Made by a program: the position numbers and the translations under genes. A stretch of DNA of 64,000 nucleotides from Tetrastigma voinierianum (lineage: Eukaryota; Streptophyta; Magnoliopsida; Vitales; Vitaceae). Below, piece by piece: positions 1 through 14,300 of the stretch. Position 1 is the stretch's first letter, and each line of letters opens with the position of its first letter. The stretch covers positions 620,001 to 684,000 of the forward strand of contig JAEQBH010000646.1 in the NCBI GenBank assembly GCA_016808115.1. The letters run 5' to 3'. The notes below the pieces were generated by a model. The model worked only from the letters and a program-made list of their open reading frames with translations. It ran no database searches and had not been told where the DNA came from.

Positions 1-440
1 AAGAAGATCAAGGCGAAACACTCCCGAACTTCAGTTTTGGAAAAATCAAAGCGAGGAAAAAAAGGGGTTGTTGAACCTGAAAAACACTAAAACTACCCGG
101 ATCGGGGAACCAAATAAAGGAAACCAAGTGCACGGAGGCCACAGTCGTGACGGACTGACCCGACCCTGGGAGGAGGAGCCCTGGTCGAAATAGGCCTCAC
201 GCCGCCCACACGCGCCGGCGCCCTCGTGGAACCGTCTATAAACTCAGGGAGGCACTGAGCTTCACGCTCGGGAACCGGCCACTGGACTTGCAGCCCATTG
301 GCTTCTGGGGCCGGCGAATCCTCCTATGCCTAAAGGAGACTCCACGCCCCTTTCCATCGATGGTACTAAAAGTCACCCCTCCGACACCCCCTAGATCACG
401 AAAAATCCTCCAAAATTCTTCAAAATTTCAACCAAACCCA
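1..440 (-). mobile_element. Copia A1 leader, runs off the left edge
   Basis: A GC-richer stretch directly inside the PBS of the LTR at 453. It corresponds to the untranslated leader of a minus-strand Ty1/copia element whose genes would lie further left. The open frame at 288-476 has no domain I recognise. Confidence 0.5.
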
Positions 441-640
441 GTTCGGATACCATATAGAGTCAGCACACGAAATTAGAGGTGAATTTCTCAGGTTTTTTCA
501 TTGAATTAACATATGTATATACAGAGGAATAGTCTATATTTAACTGTTACAACTCTATACTGAACAATTCCTAACTAGTTACAACTCTATATATTAAGTT
601 TCTAACTAGTTAAGCAACTCTATATAAAAGAATATAAAGG
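441..640 (-). repeat. Copia A1 PBS and 5' LTR
   Basis: On the minus strand TGGTATCCGAAC (441-452) is a worn initiator-tRNA-Met primer site. The LTR follows at 453 to about 640. It shares with elements C and E the repeated ATAGAGTTGTAAC.. block and ATTCAATGAAAAA, so it belongs to the same copia family group. The outer end is uncertain. Confidence 0.6.
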
Positions 641-649
641 AACTACAGC

Positions 650-1287
650 CTTTCTTCTCGAAAAACACCGCAGACTGAATAGAACTTGCCTCCATGTACC
701 CACAACACCCTCTCGACCTTGAAGAAATCAAGGAAGACAAGCAAAGATCCCGTAAAAGGTGCTATATTAAAAAAGTGTTTGAAAAACAGCATTTGCGAGC
801 TCGAATGTCTTAAATCTGAAGATGCTAATTGGGTTTTATCATTTGGCCGGCGCCGGAGGTGAAATTCGGGCGGAGGCCGCACACAGCGCTATCAAATGTG
901 CGCTCCACGCGCCGAAGCGTGGTGGTTGTCGCCAGAGAAAGAAATAGCGAGTGGAGGCACGTGGTTGGCTTGCCGGAGTTGAGGTTCTGTCTAGAGGTAG
1001 ATTGGGGGACGGTGCACCTGATGGTGGGGTCCCCTGTCAGAGTTGAGGTGGTTGCTAGAAAAGTTTACAATAAAATTTTTCCGGTTGAAGCAATGTGTTC
1101 TAACAGCGGTGGAAGATTTCTATGATGAAGATAGGATAGCCGAAAAAGGGACTCACACACTAGATGGGTTTCAGGAAAAGTAAACACGGCGAAGTCCTAA
1201 CCGAACCTTCCTTGGCTCTAATACCATGAAAAGAACAAGAAGGAGAATTGGAGGAAATAATTCCTTGTATATTTCATTAAACCATTG

Positions 1288-1322
<35 letters not shown>

Positions 1323-1419
1323 AGTCGGCATCTAACCTTCCTAATAGATTACAACTCTATAAGACAAGTTTCCTAATAGGTTACAACTCTATATGTAAAA
1401 GTAAATATATGCTATAACA
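650..1419 (-). mobile_element. Copia A2 5' end: leader, PBS, LTR
   Basis: The PBS on minus is TGGTATTAGAGCC (1214-1226). The LTR is 1227-1419 and starts TGTTATAGC, identical to the start of element C's LTR. It contains an (AT)n run (1290-1318). Only the leader remains inside (650-1213), and it abuts the A1 LTR. Pol and the 3' LTR are absent, so this is a truncated copy. Confidence 0.65.
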
Positions 1420-2280
1420 ATTACCAAGTCTTGTCCTAAATTATCTAGTTTTCCTTTACCATACATGGTTGTTTAGGGTGTCGTAGTTTAAGGAATATAT
1501 AAGTTACCCCTTCCTTTCTTGTTTGGCGAATATTTTTTTCTTTCCTTTGTGGCCCGTTTACTGTCTTATTTTTGCCATTTATAGGCGTGTTATCCTTGAA
1601 TTCATCAGATGACATCATTCATAAAAATTGAGCGTTAAATTTCTCTTTGGTTCTTGAAAGATTTTTTTTGAACCTATAAGTTATTCCATGGCATTCATCA
1701 AAGACTTATAAATCAAATCCCCATCACCAATTGTGGCATCCTTTTATACCAAGGTTCTTGCTTCGCTATAAGCAACGGGTAGACCATCCATCCAAGCCGA
1801 AGACTAGATTGACCAGAGTTGACCAAGAATATTGGCTAAAAAATCGGAAAATATCCTGAAAAATCGGAAAAAATGCTGACATATCCCGAAATATCGCTGT
1901 TATTGGCAATAAATTAACAAAATTTCCTCTTACCAATTATCAGTGAGACATATTGTGTCAACCTTCACCGACACACGATATATCGGCCGACATTTCCGTC
2001 CTAGGTTACAGCTGCTCGCTTATTGTAGGATGAATATCTTGAGGCAGATATAACATTTAGTGCATCTTAAGAAAAAAAATTTCATTTTCTAGAGATGCAG
2101 ATCATACAATGAATTTGATAGAACATACCATAAATATAATGCAAAGCCATGAGAACTAAGAGTTCACTATAGTATAAACCAATAACTTCCATATCACGAA
2201 GGAAGGTAAGTGTATTTGTTTGAAGAAATAAACATTGTTGGAATTAGACAATAATATATCAAAACAAGATGTTAACTTAC
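1420..2280. other. Intron sequence without a recognised feature
   Basis: AT-rich intron 12 of the RHD3-like gene. Around 1840-1900 there is a loose repetition of AAAATCGGAAAA/ATATC. I see no gene or element here. Confidence 0.6.
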
Positions 2281-2372
2281 TCAGAAAGATAGGTTTCCAG
2301 GATTGAGCTGATCTGTTTTCCAAAACCTGATACTGGACCAGCTTGAACAGCATTCTCCAATGCCATCAGATC
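2281..2372 (-). CDS. RHD3: RHD3-like exon 12, last in window
   Basis: 92 bp reading DLMALENAVQAGPVSGFGKQ, then ISSILETYLS, with a strong donor GTAAGT. It leaves phase 2. The next exon (family YDxEA.. region) is not found in 1-2280, so it lies beyond the window. Confidence 0.92.
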
Positions 2373-5300
2373 CTATATAATCAACAAACTTTTATCTAGT
2401 AAATGGTTCCTTTTAAGAGGTAACTCCCAGAAGGAAGAAAGGAGAAAGAGGCTGTATAGGGGATAAAAGAATGCATATATATTGATTAAAAGGGTAATTG
2501 AAAACCCAATTTCAGCAATCTAGCTGTTTATCCATTGTTCGCCTCATTTTGACAAAAATATACATCCTTTTTTGTAAAAATAATCCTTTTTAAAATCTAC
2601 ATGTAAATACCTGAAATAAGCAAGGACATTTATGTCAAAAAGGGTTACTATTCAATAAAAACATGGAGAGAGAGAGAGAGAGAGAAAGAATACCTTATCA
2701 CAAGCCAAGCGAGAAAGCTTCTCATTGGCAATCTCTTCACACCGAACTGTAGCAACCATTACCTAATAATCAGAAGATGAATAAGGAGATAAGACATGCG
2801 ATTGAACAGTTCAATTTACAAAGAGGAATAAAATAGAAAACCTTGTGTGCAGGAAGGTCAAGGTCCTTGTTCTCTCTTATAACTTCCCATATTCTCCGCA
2901 CACTGAAGCAAAATCCTGAGGCAGGGACAACACCCCGTCTATCACCAGCAAGCCCTCCAGGAGCAATAGAATGGAAAAATCGCTTCCTCAGTTGAGCAAC
3001 CTGTATGATAAAGAATATATAGTTTTAAGCATATAAGTACCTTATTCCAGCTCTAAAGGAAATGTATCTATAGATTTATGAAGTGTGACAATTGATTGAA
3101 TTAAATGCCAAGGATCCTAAACTTTAGTAATTTGATAGATTCAATAGCTTCTGTTGAAAACCCATGACTTGGATTGAAAAAGATGTTGAAATACACTTCA
3201 AAGTTTATAATGGCTTGATACTCTGCTATTTATATTAGAGGAGATACCTGCTCTTTAAACTGCTCCTCCTTCTCTTCATAGCTGGATAAAGCAACGACCT
3301 CCACCTACAAGTCAGAAAGTGATCAAATCAGAAAAAAAGCAAAGCCAAATATCAAAAAGTTTACATACCAAATTTGTCAGTCACACAGGCTATGAGTTGA
3401 TGGGCTGTGGGAGGGTGTGGGGGGTTGAAGGTGATGGAATTCTTACATGGAAAAATTCACTAAGAGGTGTGTCCTTAAGTGCTTGGGGCTTGGTAACCGT
3501 ATCCCATATCTGCAGTGATGATGAGTACCCTCATAATGCTGAAAAGAAAGAGTAACAAATAAAAAGTGATACTGTAAAACCATGCATAAAATACCTTCAG
3601 AATGTCCTCCCTTAGAACAGGTTCCAAATATTCAAGTGGAGTCTACATGGACAGTCATAAACAGGCAACAATTTCAATGGAATTAATAGGGGAAAAAAGC
3701 TAAAGCCCAACATGTTTCAACAAACGCCTTCCAAGAAAATTTGCAGTTTAAGTCCAGACCTTTGTTTTATCACGTATAACAAACAATAGCGTTGTTTTGC
3801 GTGGGCTAAATAAGCGCATCATGACCTACGGAAGAAAAATGGACTCATCATATTGAATTTATTATGAAATGTTGTACCAGATACAATACAAGGATAGGGA
3901 GTACTTGGAAAACTGTTTTCAGAAGAGGTTTGTTCGCAGCATGCTCTCGACCAATATCATGGCACCACCTGTAATAAATCTTTAAATTCACTGTCATATG
4001 ATTCCATAACAATATGCTCAGAGCATCACTTGCAATCTATGTATGCGAAACTTTTAAGATCATGATTTCAATAAAATGAAAAACAAAATTGATTCCTGCT
4101 TTTTCTTGCTTAGAGTATTAGTCTTCCAAGATTATTTTAAGTTGATATGGACACTAAATCCTGATGGCCAATGCACAAGGTTATGACTAAAAAATTCAGC
4201 AAGATAATTATGATGTACAAGCTAACATCTGGAAATTAGCTCAGTCCAGCATTCAATAATGGAAATTTCAACAGCTCATAAATTTACACAAGGTACATGC
4301 AAACCACGTGTAACTCAACACGAGCACATTGTAATTTCTTCACACACACAACTACCATTTCTTTAGACGTTCGCAATGGCCTATGCTCAACCTGTGGTTA
4401 GGCTAGGCTTCGGCATGTATGTAACTAACAATACTTGTGGTTTGCTAACAATACTTGTGGTTTGCCAGCCTGAGCTCAGCTCAGACCAGCCAGTTAGGAT
4501 GAGATGCAGATAACCATCAACATATCATGCTAAGAAAAAGGCATTCAAAAAAACACTAGAATGCCAAACTAAAACTCACATGTTTATCAGTACAATATCT
4601 GATACTGCCAAAGCAAACAAGGCACTTTGTTTCTCAAATGCGGTATCATCCTGGAACAGACAAGATTTTGCCACAGGAAGCATGAGATTAAACAGAAACT
4701 AAGAACTCAAATTAAAACCCGACATTTCAAACAGTACATACGCTACATGTGCACACCATCATTCCACAAACATTAAATTGAAAGAAGACATAAAGTGCTT
4801 AACAATGTTCAAAGATAGACCATAACCCCATCAGTTTTGATAAAACTTAAAGGAAAAAGCAAAAAAATTAAGTGCTCTTGGTACAGGAAAACTATGATTT
4901 GAGTTTCACAATTATCCCAGTAAGGATTTTTAGCTTCCTGTAGTATGGAAAAAAAAACAACATAAAAACAAAACCAAAATGTTTTTCCAATAAGAAACCA
5001 GTATTATATTCAAATATATCTTCACAGTAGAAAGCAATTAGCCTTCTACCCTTAGAAGATAAAATATGAAAGTGCAAGGGGGAATGAGATACCTGATAGA
5101 ATCAACCAAAAAAATGGCTCCTTTTTTTGTCAGCCTATCAGTTTTCTGACTGGGTAATTTTAGCTTTGACAAAAACAACCAAACTCTTTCCCAATACCTA
5201 AACACTCTGCATAAAATGGTCTTATCCAAGACCAAATAGTAATAGAATCTAGCTCCACCAGTAAATATCTGATGTCAAATTCTCATGCAACATTATGTTC

Positions 5301-8300
5301 CTCAAGCAAAGCAAGTATTTTCCTCTTCAATGATGCACCTGAACTTGTTTCTGCACAAAAATTTTGAATAATCAGACTTTATGATCCCAAATGAGTTCTT
5401 CAATGCACATCCATCCTTTACTACTGAAAGACTATAATCTAACCCCTAAGGTCACTGTCAACACTAAAAAACAAGTGTAAGCAACCATCCTAGGGTTGTC
5501 CACATCAATGCATATATTGGCTCACAATACTAACCACAAAGGTAATATAGGTCTAGTATGGGAAAGATAGATGAGCTTTCTTACCAAGCTCTATCAACCT
5601 TTATCAACTAGTGTACATGCACATTGTTTTCCTAGTTCCATATTAGGATTCATGGGTGTATTTGTAGGCTTACATCCTAACATCCCTGTCTACTCCAAAA
5701 GATCCAGTGTGTACTTCCTCTGAGAAATTGAAACATTGCTTCTGTTGCTTGCTACTTCCATACCAAAAGAATATCTCAATAGGCCTAGATCTTTAATCTA
5801 AAATTCAGTAGCAAGAGTATTTTTTAACCTTTCCGTCTCTACAATATCATCACTAGTCAAGATTATATTATTGACATAGACTATGAGAATCGCAATATTA
5901 CCTCCTTTATGTTCATAAAACAGAGTGTGACCAGATAGAGTTTGATGGTATCCTTGTTGATGAAAAACCTTTGTGAATCTGTCAAACCAAGCTCATGGGG
6001 ACTGTTTTAGTCCAAAAAGAAATTTTCTGAGCTTGCAGACCTATATATGAATTCTAGCCTCATCAAATCCTGGCAGTAGTTCCATATAGACTTCCACCAC
6101 TAACTCATCATTCAGGAATGCATTTTATTGATATCAAGTTGTGGACTTCCCAATACAAACCTAGAATAAGAATACTCAAAAAGTGTTTAGTTTTATCACT
6201 AATGCAAATGTCTTCTAGTAATCAACTCCATATGTGTGAGAAAAACATTTCACCACCAACCTCGCTTTATGGATCTACCTGACTTATATTTAATAGAAAA
6301 AACACCAGTGGCATTTCTGCAACATCCCCGGTTATATTCTTCTCTAGAGCAAACATTTCTTCTCTTACTTTGTTTCACATTCCAATATTAACAAAGCTTC
6401 CAGTATAGTTTTCAAAACCTCCGCTGCTACTAGATTAGTTATAAGAGCTTGAGCAAATGACAAGAAGTGACTGTGAGCTACAAACTTAGAGATTAGATGT
6501 AGGGTACAAGAATGGATTCCTTACTTGAGAGCTATAGGAACATTAAAATCATCACCTCTAGACTAACATGTGGGTTAGAGAAGTTTGAGTACTTGAATAA
6601 ATAATTGGCTCTGAAGATTAGAGTTAAAATCTCCTCCTGTCATTGAACCCTTGTTCATGGTCATATGTTCACTTATGGTTGCATAAAAAAAGTTGTAGTC
6701 TTCAACCATATGCATTAGTAGTTACTTACACCTTTAAGGCAAGAACTTTTGTTCCAATACCAAAACTAATGTAGGACAATCCTATGATAGTTGCTTATAA
6801 CCATATAGGTGGATTAGGATTTTTATCTTTTAATGTCAAAGGGGAGGAAATAAGGGATAAAGTTATGATAATAAAATGATAAAAAATACAAAAAAAGAAG
6901 TTAAGGAGGAGAAATGATAGAACCTAAGAGTTGTCTTAAGGTCTTCTAGGAGTCTCACCTCAAAGAAAGTCAAGGAGTCTCGCCATTAAAAATCTCTAAA
7001 TACAATGTAATTAGAATTGATTGAAGGAAATCGTCAGTGTTTCATTGATCACAAATAACCTATTTATATACAAGACAACCCCTAAACCAAATAGGAAAGA
7101 ATATGAAGTTTCCAAACTCTACATGTTTCCTTTTCCCAACTAGTTTCTAATTCTACAATACTATAGCACTCCCCATCAAGTTGCAGCATAGATGTAGATC
7201 ATGCCCAACTTGTTACAAAGATAACTAACTCGATCCCAACTCAAAATTTTTGTGAAGATATCTCTTAATTGTTCTCTAGTCATTACATATCCTGCAAAGA
7301 TCAACCCCAACTAGATCTTCTCACGGACAAAATGACAATCTATCTCAATAAGTTTGGTCTTTTTCATGAAATACCGGGCTAGATGCTATACATGGCATCT
7401 TGGTTATTAAACCAAAGTTTCGTTGGTACTAAAGTTTCAATGCCCACTTCCATCAATAACTGACGTATCCACATGATCTCGCAAACAGACAGGGCCATAA
7501 CTCTATACCCTGACTCCGCACTAGACCACGAGACAACACTTTGCTTCTTACTCTTCCATGAGATCAAATTTCCATCGAAAAAGACACAATATCCTGAGGT
7601 GGATCTACTATCTTCCTTAGATTGTCAGAAAAGCACTCAATTCTAGTATGCTCGTGCTTCTTATACAATATTCCACGTCCAAAAGCTTCTTTCAAATAGC
7701 ATAGAATATGCTCTACAGCTGCCCAATGACTGACTGTGGGAGATGACATATACTGATTCAAAACACTTACTAAATAAGCAATATCCGTGCAAGTTATTGT
7801 AAGATAATTAAATTTCTCAACCAGTCTTATGTATCTCTTAGGGTCTTCAAATAGGTCTCGTTCCTTAGTGATCTACACATTAGGAGTCGTAAGTCTTCTG
7901 CTTTGGTTTGACCTTGATTTCCACTAATCTTAGATAACAAATCAAGCACATATTTTCGTTGAGATAACAGAATTCTCCGCTTACTTCTCATGACTTCAAC
8001 ACCTAAGAAATACTTCAACATTCCTAAATTCCTTATGTGAAACTGACTTCTGAAGAAAGGATTTAAGAGATAAAAAATACCTTTGGAGTCACTCCCAGTG
8101 ATGACAATGTCATCCACATACACTACCAGTAGAATAATACAAACTGGAATTTTATAGGGCAGTGGTCGAGACTTACTCTTACGCATGCAGATATCTGGCG
8201 CCTCTTGAATTTGTCAAACCAAGCAAGTGTACTTTGTTTCAAATCATATAGAGATTTCCGAAGACGACACACCTTCCCTATCTTTCCCTAAGAAACAAAC

Positions 8301-11300
8301 CCCGAAGGTTGCTCCATGTAAACCTCTTCCTGAAGATCTCCATTTAGCATTCTTGATATCAAGTTGACGCGAGTCCCAATCATAAGAAGCAGCAAGAGAA
8401 AGAAACAGGCGAACATATGTCAGCTTAGCTATAGGAGAAAAAGGATCAAAATAATCAATGTCAAAAGTCTGAGCATAGCCCTTAGCAACAAGACGGGCCT
8501 TCAATCTAGCAACAAACCCATCAGGATTAAACTTTACGACAAACACCTAACGACAACCAATAGTCTTCTTTCTAGTAGGTAAAGGCACCAAGTCTGATGT
8601 ACCATTGTCATCTGAAGCTTACATTTCATCCACCATAGCACTACGCCAACTAAGGTGAGATAAAGCCTCATAGACATTGTGAGGAAGAGAAATAGAATCA
8701 AGAGATGCAATAAAGGAACAAGAGGAAGACGAAAAATGGTTATAGGAAACAAATGAAGAAATTGGGTGATCACACTGACGTTTACCTTTACGGAGAGCAA
8801 TCGGAAGATCATCATTCTGGATTGGATCTGATGATGAAGCATCCGATGTTAGACTAGAGACTGCAGGGTTCTAGCGTCGAGAACATACCTAAGTAGTGGG
8901 AGGTTTAACAGGAATGGGAGCTAGAGTAGGATCCGGTGGAGCTAGTGGAGCCGGTGAGGAAATAGTGTACACTCATGAATCATCACCCTCTCCCTGACTA
9001 GTAATACGAGAAGAAATGGAAAACGGGGTAATCTCAAAGAATCTAATATCAGTAGACACAAAGTATCGTCGAAGAGTGGAATGATAACACATACTTTTTT
9101 GAACGCGAGAATATCCCATAGATACACTTGAGGACTTTAGAGCAATTTGAGACATGAGAGCGAACATCAGACAAAGCATGTGCATCGAAATACCTTGGGA
9201 TCAATAGGAACTTGAATATTTAGAACAAGCGGGTAGTAGGTAGCCCAATTTAGAACTAATGATGGCATCCTATTAATCAAGAAACAAGTGGTAGAGACTA
9301 CATTGGCCCAAAAATGTTTAGGGATATTCATTTGGAATAAAAGGGTCCGGGTAGTCTCAAGAAGATGTTTGTTCTTTCTCTCAGCTATCCCATTCTAAGA
9401 AGGTGTATTAATAAACGAGGTCTAATGGAGAATCCCATGTTGTAACATGAAGGACTGAAAAGGTTTCGACAAATATTCCTTGGCATTTTCACTTCTCAAT
9501 GTTTGAACAGAGACATGAAATTGTGTTTGGATTTCAGCACAAAAGGCACCAAAATGAGAAAAAAGCTCAGAATAGCTCTTCATTAGATAAAGCCAAGTGA
9601 CACAAGAGAAATCATCCACAAAGGTAACGAAATATTTAAACCCAATTGAAGACAAAACTGGACAAGGACCTCAAACATCAAAATGAACTAACTTAAAAGG
9701 AACGGAAGCTCGTTTATTGTCTATAGAACTCAAATGCACACGATGAAGAATAGCATATTGAAAGGACTCACAGTTCAATGAGAATAGACTCAAAAAATGA
9801 GGATATAGCTCCTTTAACAAAGAAAGAGAAGGTTGACCCAAGCGACAATGTAATTCAAATGGAATAACAACTCCAGAACAAGCAACAGGCGTTGCCACCT
9901 CTGTTTCAAGGATGTAGAGACCCCTAGACTTGCATCCTGTATCAATAACCGACTTTGTCGAAAGGTTCTCTGAATCAGACAATAATCAGAAAAAAAATGA
10001 GATACTACAATTAATTGTACAAGTGAGTTTACTCATAGAAATTTAATTAAAAGAGAATTGCGGTAAACTCATAACAGAGGTCAAAGTGATTGAAGGAGTA
10101 GGATGAATTGTCCCTGACCCAAGGACACAAGATGTTGGCCCATCTGCAAGAGTAACAATAGAGGTAGAAGAGTGTGGCTGAAACTTAGTAAATAAACTGG
10201 AATTACCTATCATGTGGTATGTGGCTCCAGAGTCAATGACCCATTTGGAGGAAAAGGAAATACGACATGTGTTAGGTTTACCTAACCCGGCAAGCATAGT
10301 GCTAGAAGTAGAAACACCCTTCAATGATTCATGAGCACATTGAAACTTTCGATTTCTAATTTGAAACATCCTACAGTCTCGGAGTACATGCCCTGAATTA
10401 TGGCAATAATAACACACAACTCCCCCTGAGGGTTTTTTGTAAGTCATAGAAGCAGATCTAACTCAAACCAACTCTAAAGATCAAACCAACACTCGACAAA
10501 TAGGATCTTGAGGACAAAAACCAGGGCTGCCCCATTGTTTCCTCTAAAAGCACTACTTCTGAATAGATTTTGGCCTCACAAACCTTAAAATACCAATTGA
10601 TGCTACTGGATGTCAAAGAAGGCACCTAAAAAATCGCAAAAACCTCTAAAGAACAAGGTTGTTTGGAAATGAAATTGGTCAAAAGACATTGTTCCGGGTG
10701 CTAGCAAAGGGAGGCATGTAGCTGGGAGGGACTATCGACGGCCGGCAACCTAGGTGGAGGAATCCGGTGGCCGTCGATGAAGCATCGGCATGAGGGACTA
10801 GGACAAAGAGAAAACCTGCTCGTGAGAACAATACACCTCTCCTCCGGCTGTTGAACTTTGGGGATGTGCCGATCTCAAGGAGGCGCTCCTCCCTGTGCCG
10901 GCGGTGTGACTCACGAACCACCCTAACGTGGTGTTTCAAAACTCTTCCTACCGGGCTCTAGGATTCTTCTGAAAATTTTCAAAAAATAAAATTTGCCTTT
11001 ATTAGGGCAAATTCAAACTCATGCCCTGATACCATGTAGAAAGAAAGATAAAAGAATTTGAGGAATGAATTCCTTGTGATTTTCCATTGATCTTAGCAAG
11101 TATAAATACAAGAGATAGATATATATAATTGGTAGGTCAATCAAACATTCCTAATTAGTTTCAAAACCTATAAGCATATATTTAAATTCTATAGCAATAT
11201 GGAATTCAACATACCAAGCTCATTTGGAATTAACAAATTAAGGAGACATCAAATTGATATGCAAATCTTATTTTGACATTGAAGCATTGTACTGATCAGT

Positions 11301-14300
11301 ATCAAGTACAACAAGATTCAACTATGAGACTACTGGAAGATTTGATGATCACTTTCCTTATGCAAGGTGAATTCGACACAAGGTGGCATTAGGAAATTTT
11401 TGTTTTCTGTTTTTTTTTTATAACCGTAAATATTGGCCAACTTACACACACCTCAACTAATCCCATGGGGCCTTGAAGTTAATAGTTGGGTAAATCCTCT
11501 GATGGCTTTGAGGAGAAGGAATCTAATATTGAGTTGTATCAAGATGTATCAAAATGACTATCTCAATACTAGGAAACTTAGCAAAGTTCAGTTGTCAAAC
11601 CTAATTTTGCATCAAGTTTCATGTTCTGGTATCAAATTAGTACAAGAATTGTAACAATAAGCGATGGAACTAAATTTTCTACCCATAGATTTTCTTAGGA
11701 TTTAGTTGTACGTGTGACAGGTAATCTTTAGGCTTGGTACATGAATCTTTGCCTATAAATAGCCTCCTATATAGTCATCTTCGAATGACGCAAGAGATAA
11801 GAGATTAGTCATTAGTTTAGAGACTGGATTTAGAGTTTTAGGTGTAATTTAACTATTGAGAGATTCTCCTCCATTCTCTTGGTTGTCAAACAAGATCCAG
11901 CTTGTGGATAATCTTGTCATGGATAGCTAATTAACTATTATATTCGAAGGAGCTTTTATTCGACAAAGAAGAGTTGAAGGATGCATTTCTCTATAATAAA
12001 CTGCATTCTTTTATATTTCTATTTTCATTACCTTAAGCTTGAATCATTCTGATTTTCCACTGTTAACTGACATATTTGATGTTTGAAAATACTGTAGATG
12101 CTCTACACTGCATTGATCCATTATGTTTCATTATATTTGGTATATCCACTTTAGGAATTGAAATAAGAATGGATCTTATAGTATAAATAACTGAAACCCT
12201 AGTCTCTAAAAGATAATTCCAGCTAACAAATAGCAAATCCTATCCTAAGTGGATTAAAAGTGTCAAATTCGTTGCTGGTAGCGAATTGATCTTTTCAAAT
12301 ATCATGTTATCAGATCTTTAGATTTCTGGAACCTATGTTTGATTCAATGCTCAGTCGAAGAAACTGATTAATCCATTGTCATGTATCAGATTCTTGCATT
12401 CTTTATTCTTTTGTAGAGAAATCTCCACCTAAAATGGTCTGATTGTCATTGAAAATTTGTTTCTCTATGATGATTCCTGTGGCGATGACCTAGCCACTGT
12501 TAACTTTTTGTTATTTTGGATTTCAAAAGAAACTGTTTCGATTTAGGAACAAAGAGTACCAATGATAAATGTGGTGTAACTTTGTAAAACATTTTCAATT
12601 CAAAGGCATAAATCGTCAACAAGAAAAACATAAACAAATACACGTTTTCATAGCGAATAAGAAATTGATTTGTTAATATTCATGAAGAAAGTAGTAACAT
12701 TTAACATGAGTTCCTCTCCATAAATTCTAATCAAATGAATCTATTGAGAGAAAAGGAATTCTGTATTTTAATTAATTTACAAATGAGGAAAAATACATAT
12801 ATATACTCTAGTGTTAGGGCAAAAAGAAACCAAAGTTAGAGTCTAACTAGGAGACTAAAGATAAAAGGAAAAGAATCCTAAATGGATTAGGAGACTAATC
12901 CTTAACACTCCCCCTCAAGTTAGAGCATATAGATCAAAAACGCCCAACTTGTCACATATATACTTTTATCACAGGGCGCCAAGAGCTTAGTGAAGATGCT
13001 CTATTAGTTGGTTATTAGAGTTAATGAAGCTAGTAGTCATGCATCGATCACGATCTTTTCTTTGATAAAGTGTCCTTGTAGTGCTTAGTCTCTCATGGAA
13101 AGCGAGTTAGATGAAATATCTGTGACTTGATTATCATATATAAAAGCTCCATTGTTCATCCTTCCCAAATCGGCTTTGGAGGAATATCTTCCAATATATG
13201 GTCGCGTGTTCTTAAGGTCGTGGCCTCGATCTAAACCGACACTAGATGCGGCTCGCATCTTGTTTGCTGCTATTGAGATGTTAAATTAAATCAGTGAACT
13301 GTGCACCGGATGTGATCATCTATCAATGGGTGAGTTTGCCCCAATCACATCTTTGGCCAACCAATCTGGGCCATGACCTTTGTTCTCATACAACAGTCCT
13401 TGACCTGGTGTTCCTTTGACATAACGGAGAATAGGAACTACAACATCCCAATGGCCATCACAAGGTGATTATAGAAACTAATTAACTATGCTCTGGAATG
13501 ATATCGGTCGGGTGATGATGAGATGATTCAAATTCATCTAGTGTCGATATCTCCTGGATCTTGTGAGGAAGCTCCCCGTCTGGTACCAATTTGACATTTG
13601 GATCCATAGGAGTGTCTCTACGAGTTCACGATCAATATACGATTAATACGCGATATATCCGGTATCATATAGAAATAACCATAAAGTGGGCGAAGTACCT
13701 CGTGCAGAAAATGCTGATTTTACGTCTTTTGTGAAAATGATGAAAATGTGTTGTTGAGTTCTTGAATACCATCATGATCACTGCCTTAATGACAATGTCA
13801 TCCATAAACAATCAAGTAAATACAACGGCGGTAAAGTATGATGATAAAAAACCGAATGGTTCTTTGTGCTGAATCATGCTGAGCTCTTGAACCAGGCTAC
13901 TCGTCGACATGCTTTCAGGAGTTTGTTTCGAGACCATATAAAGGAGCAGCGTAGCATACCAAACCAGACTCCCCCTGAGCAACAAAACCAAGTGGTTGCT
14001 CCATATATACCTCCTCAGCAAGGTCACCATGAAGGAAGGCATTCTTGATATCGACTTAAAAGGTATTGAGCGCATAGCGACCATGAAATGACGAATAGAG
14101 GCAATCTTGGCCACTGGAGAAAAAGTATCATAATAGTCCAAGCCATATTGTTGAGTATACCCCTTATCAACCAAACGGACCTTAAGCCGATCTACTTGGC
14201 CATCAGGTCCCACCTTCACTATATAAACCTAACGACAACTAACAGGAGACTTGCCAGGAGGAAGAGTGACAAGCTCCCATGTGTCATTGGAGGAAAGAGC

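Larger units (their letters stand above)
7006..11196 (-). mobile_element. Ty1/copia element 1, defective
   Basis: Minus-strand element: 5' LTR 11035-11196, PBS 11023-11034 (TGGTATCAGGGC), gag zinc knuckle and protease, integrase, RT, RNase H, purine tract at 7169-7185, 3' LTR 7006-7168. The LTRs have equal length (163 and 162 bp) and matching ends, but only short blocks align inside, and the flanks (TACAA and ATATG) give no TSD. It may be very old or a recombinant of two copies. Its leader shares TGAAACACCACGTTAGGGTG with element D, so they are one family. All frames are broken. Confidence 0.8.

Noticed and set aside
11740..12050. Solo LTR with TATAAATA
   Set aside because: No TG..CA ends, PBS, purine tract or partner could be fixed, so it is noted only under the intron entry.
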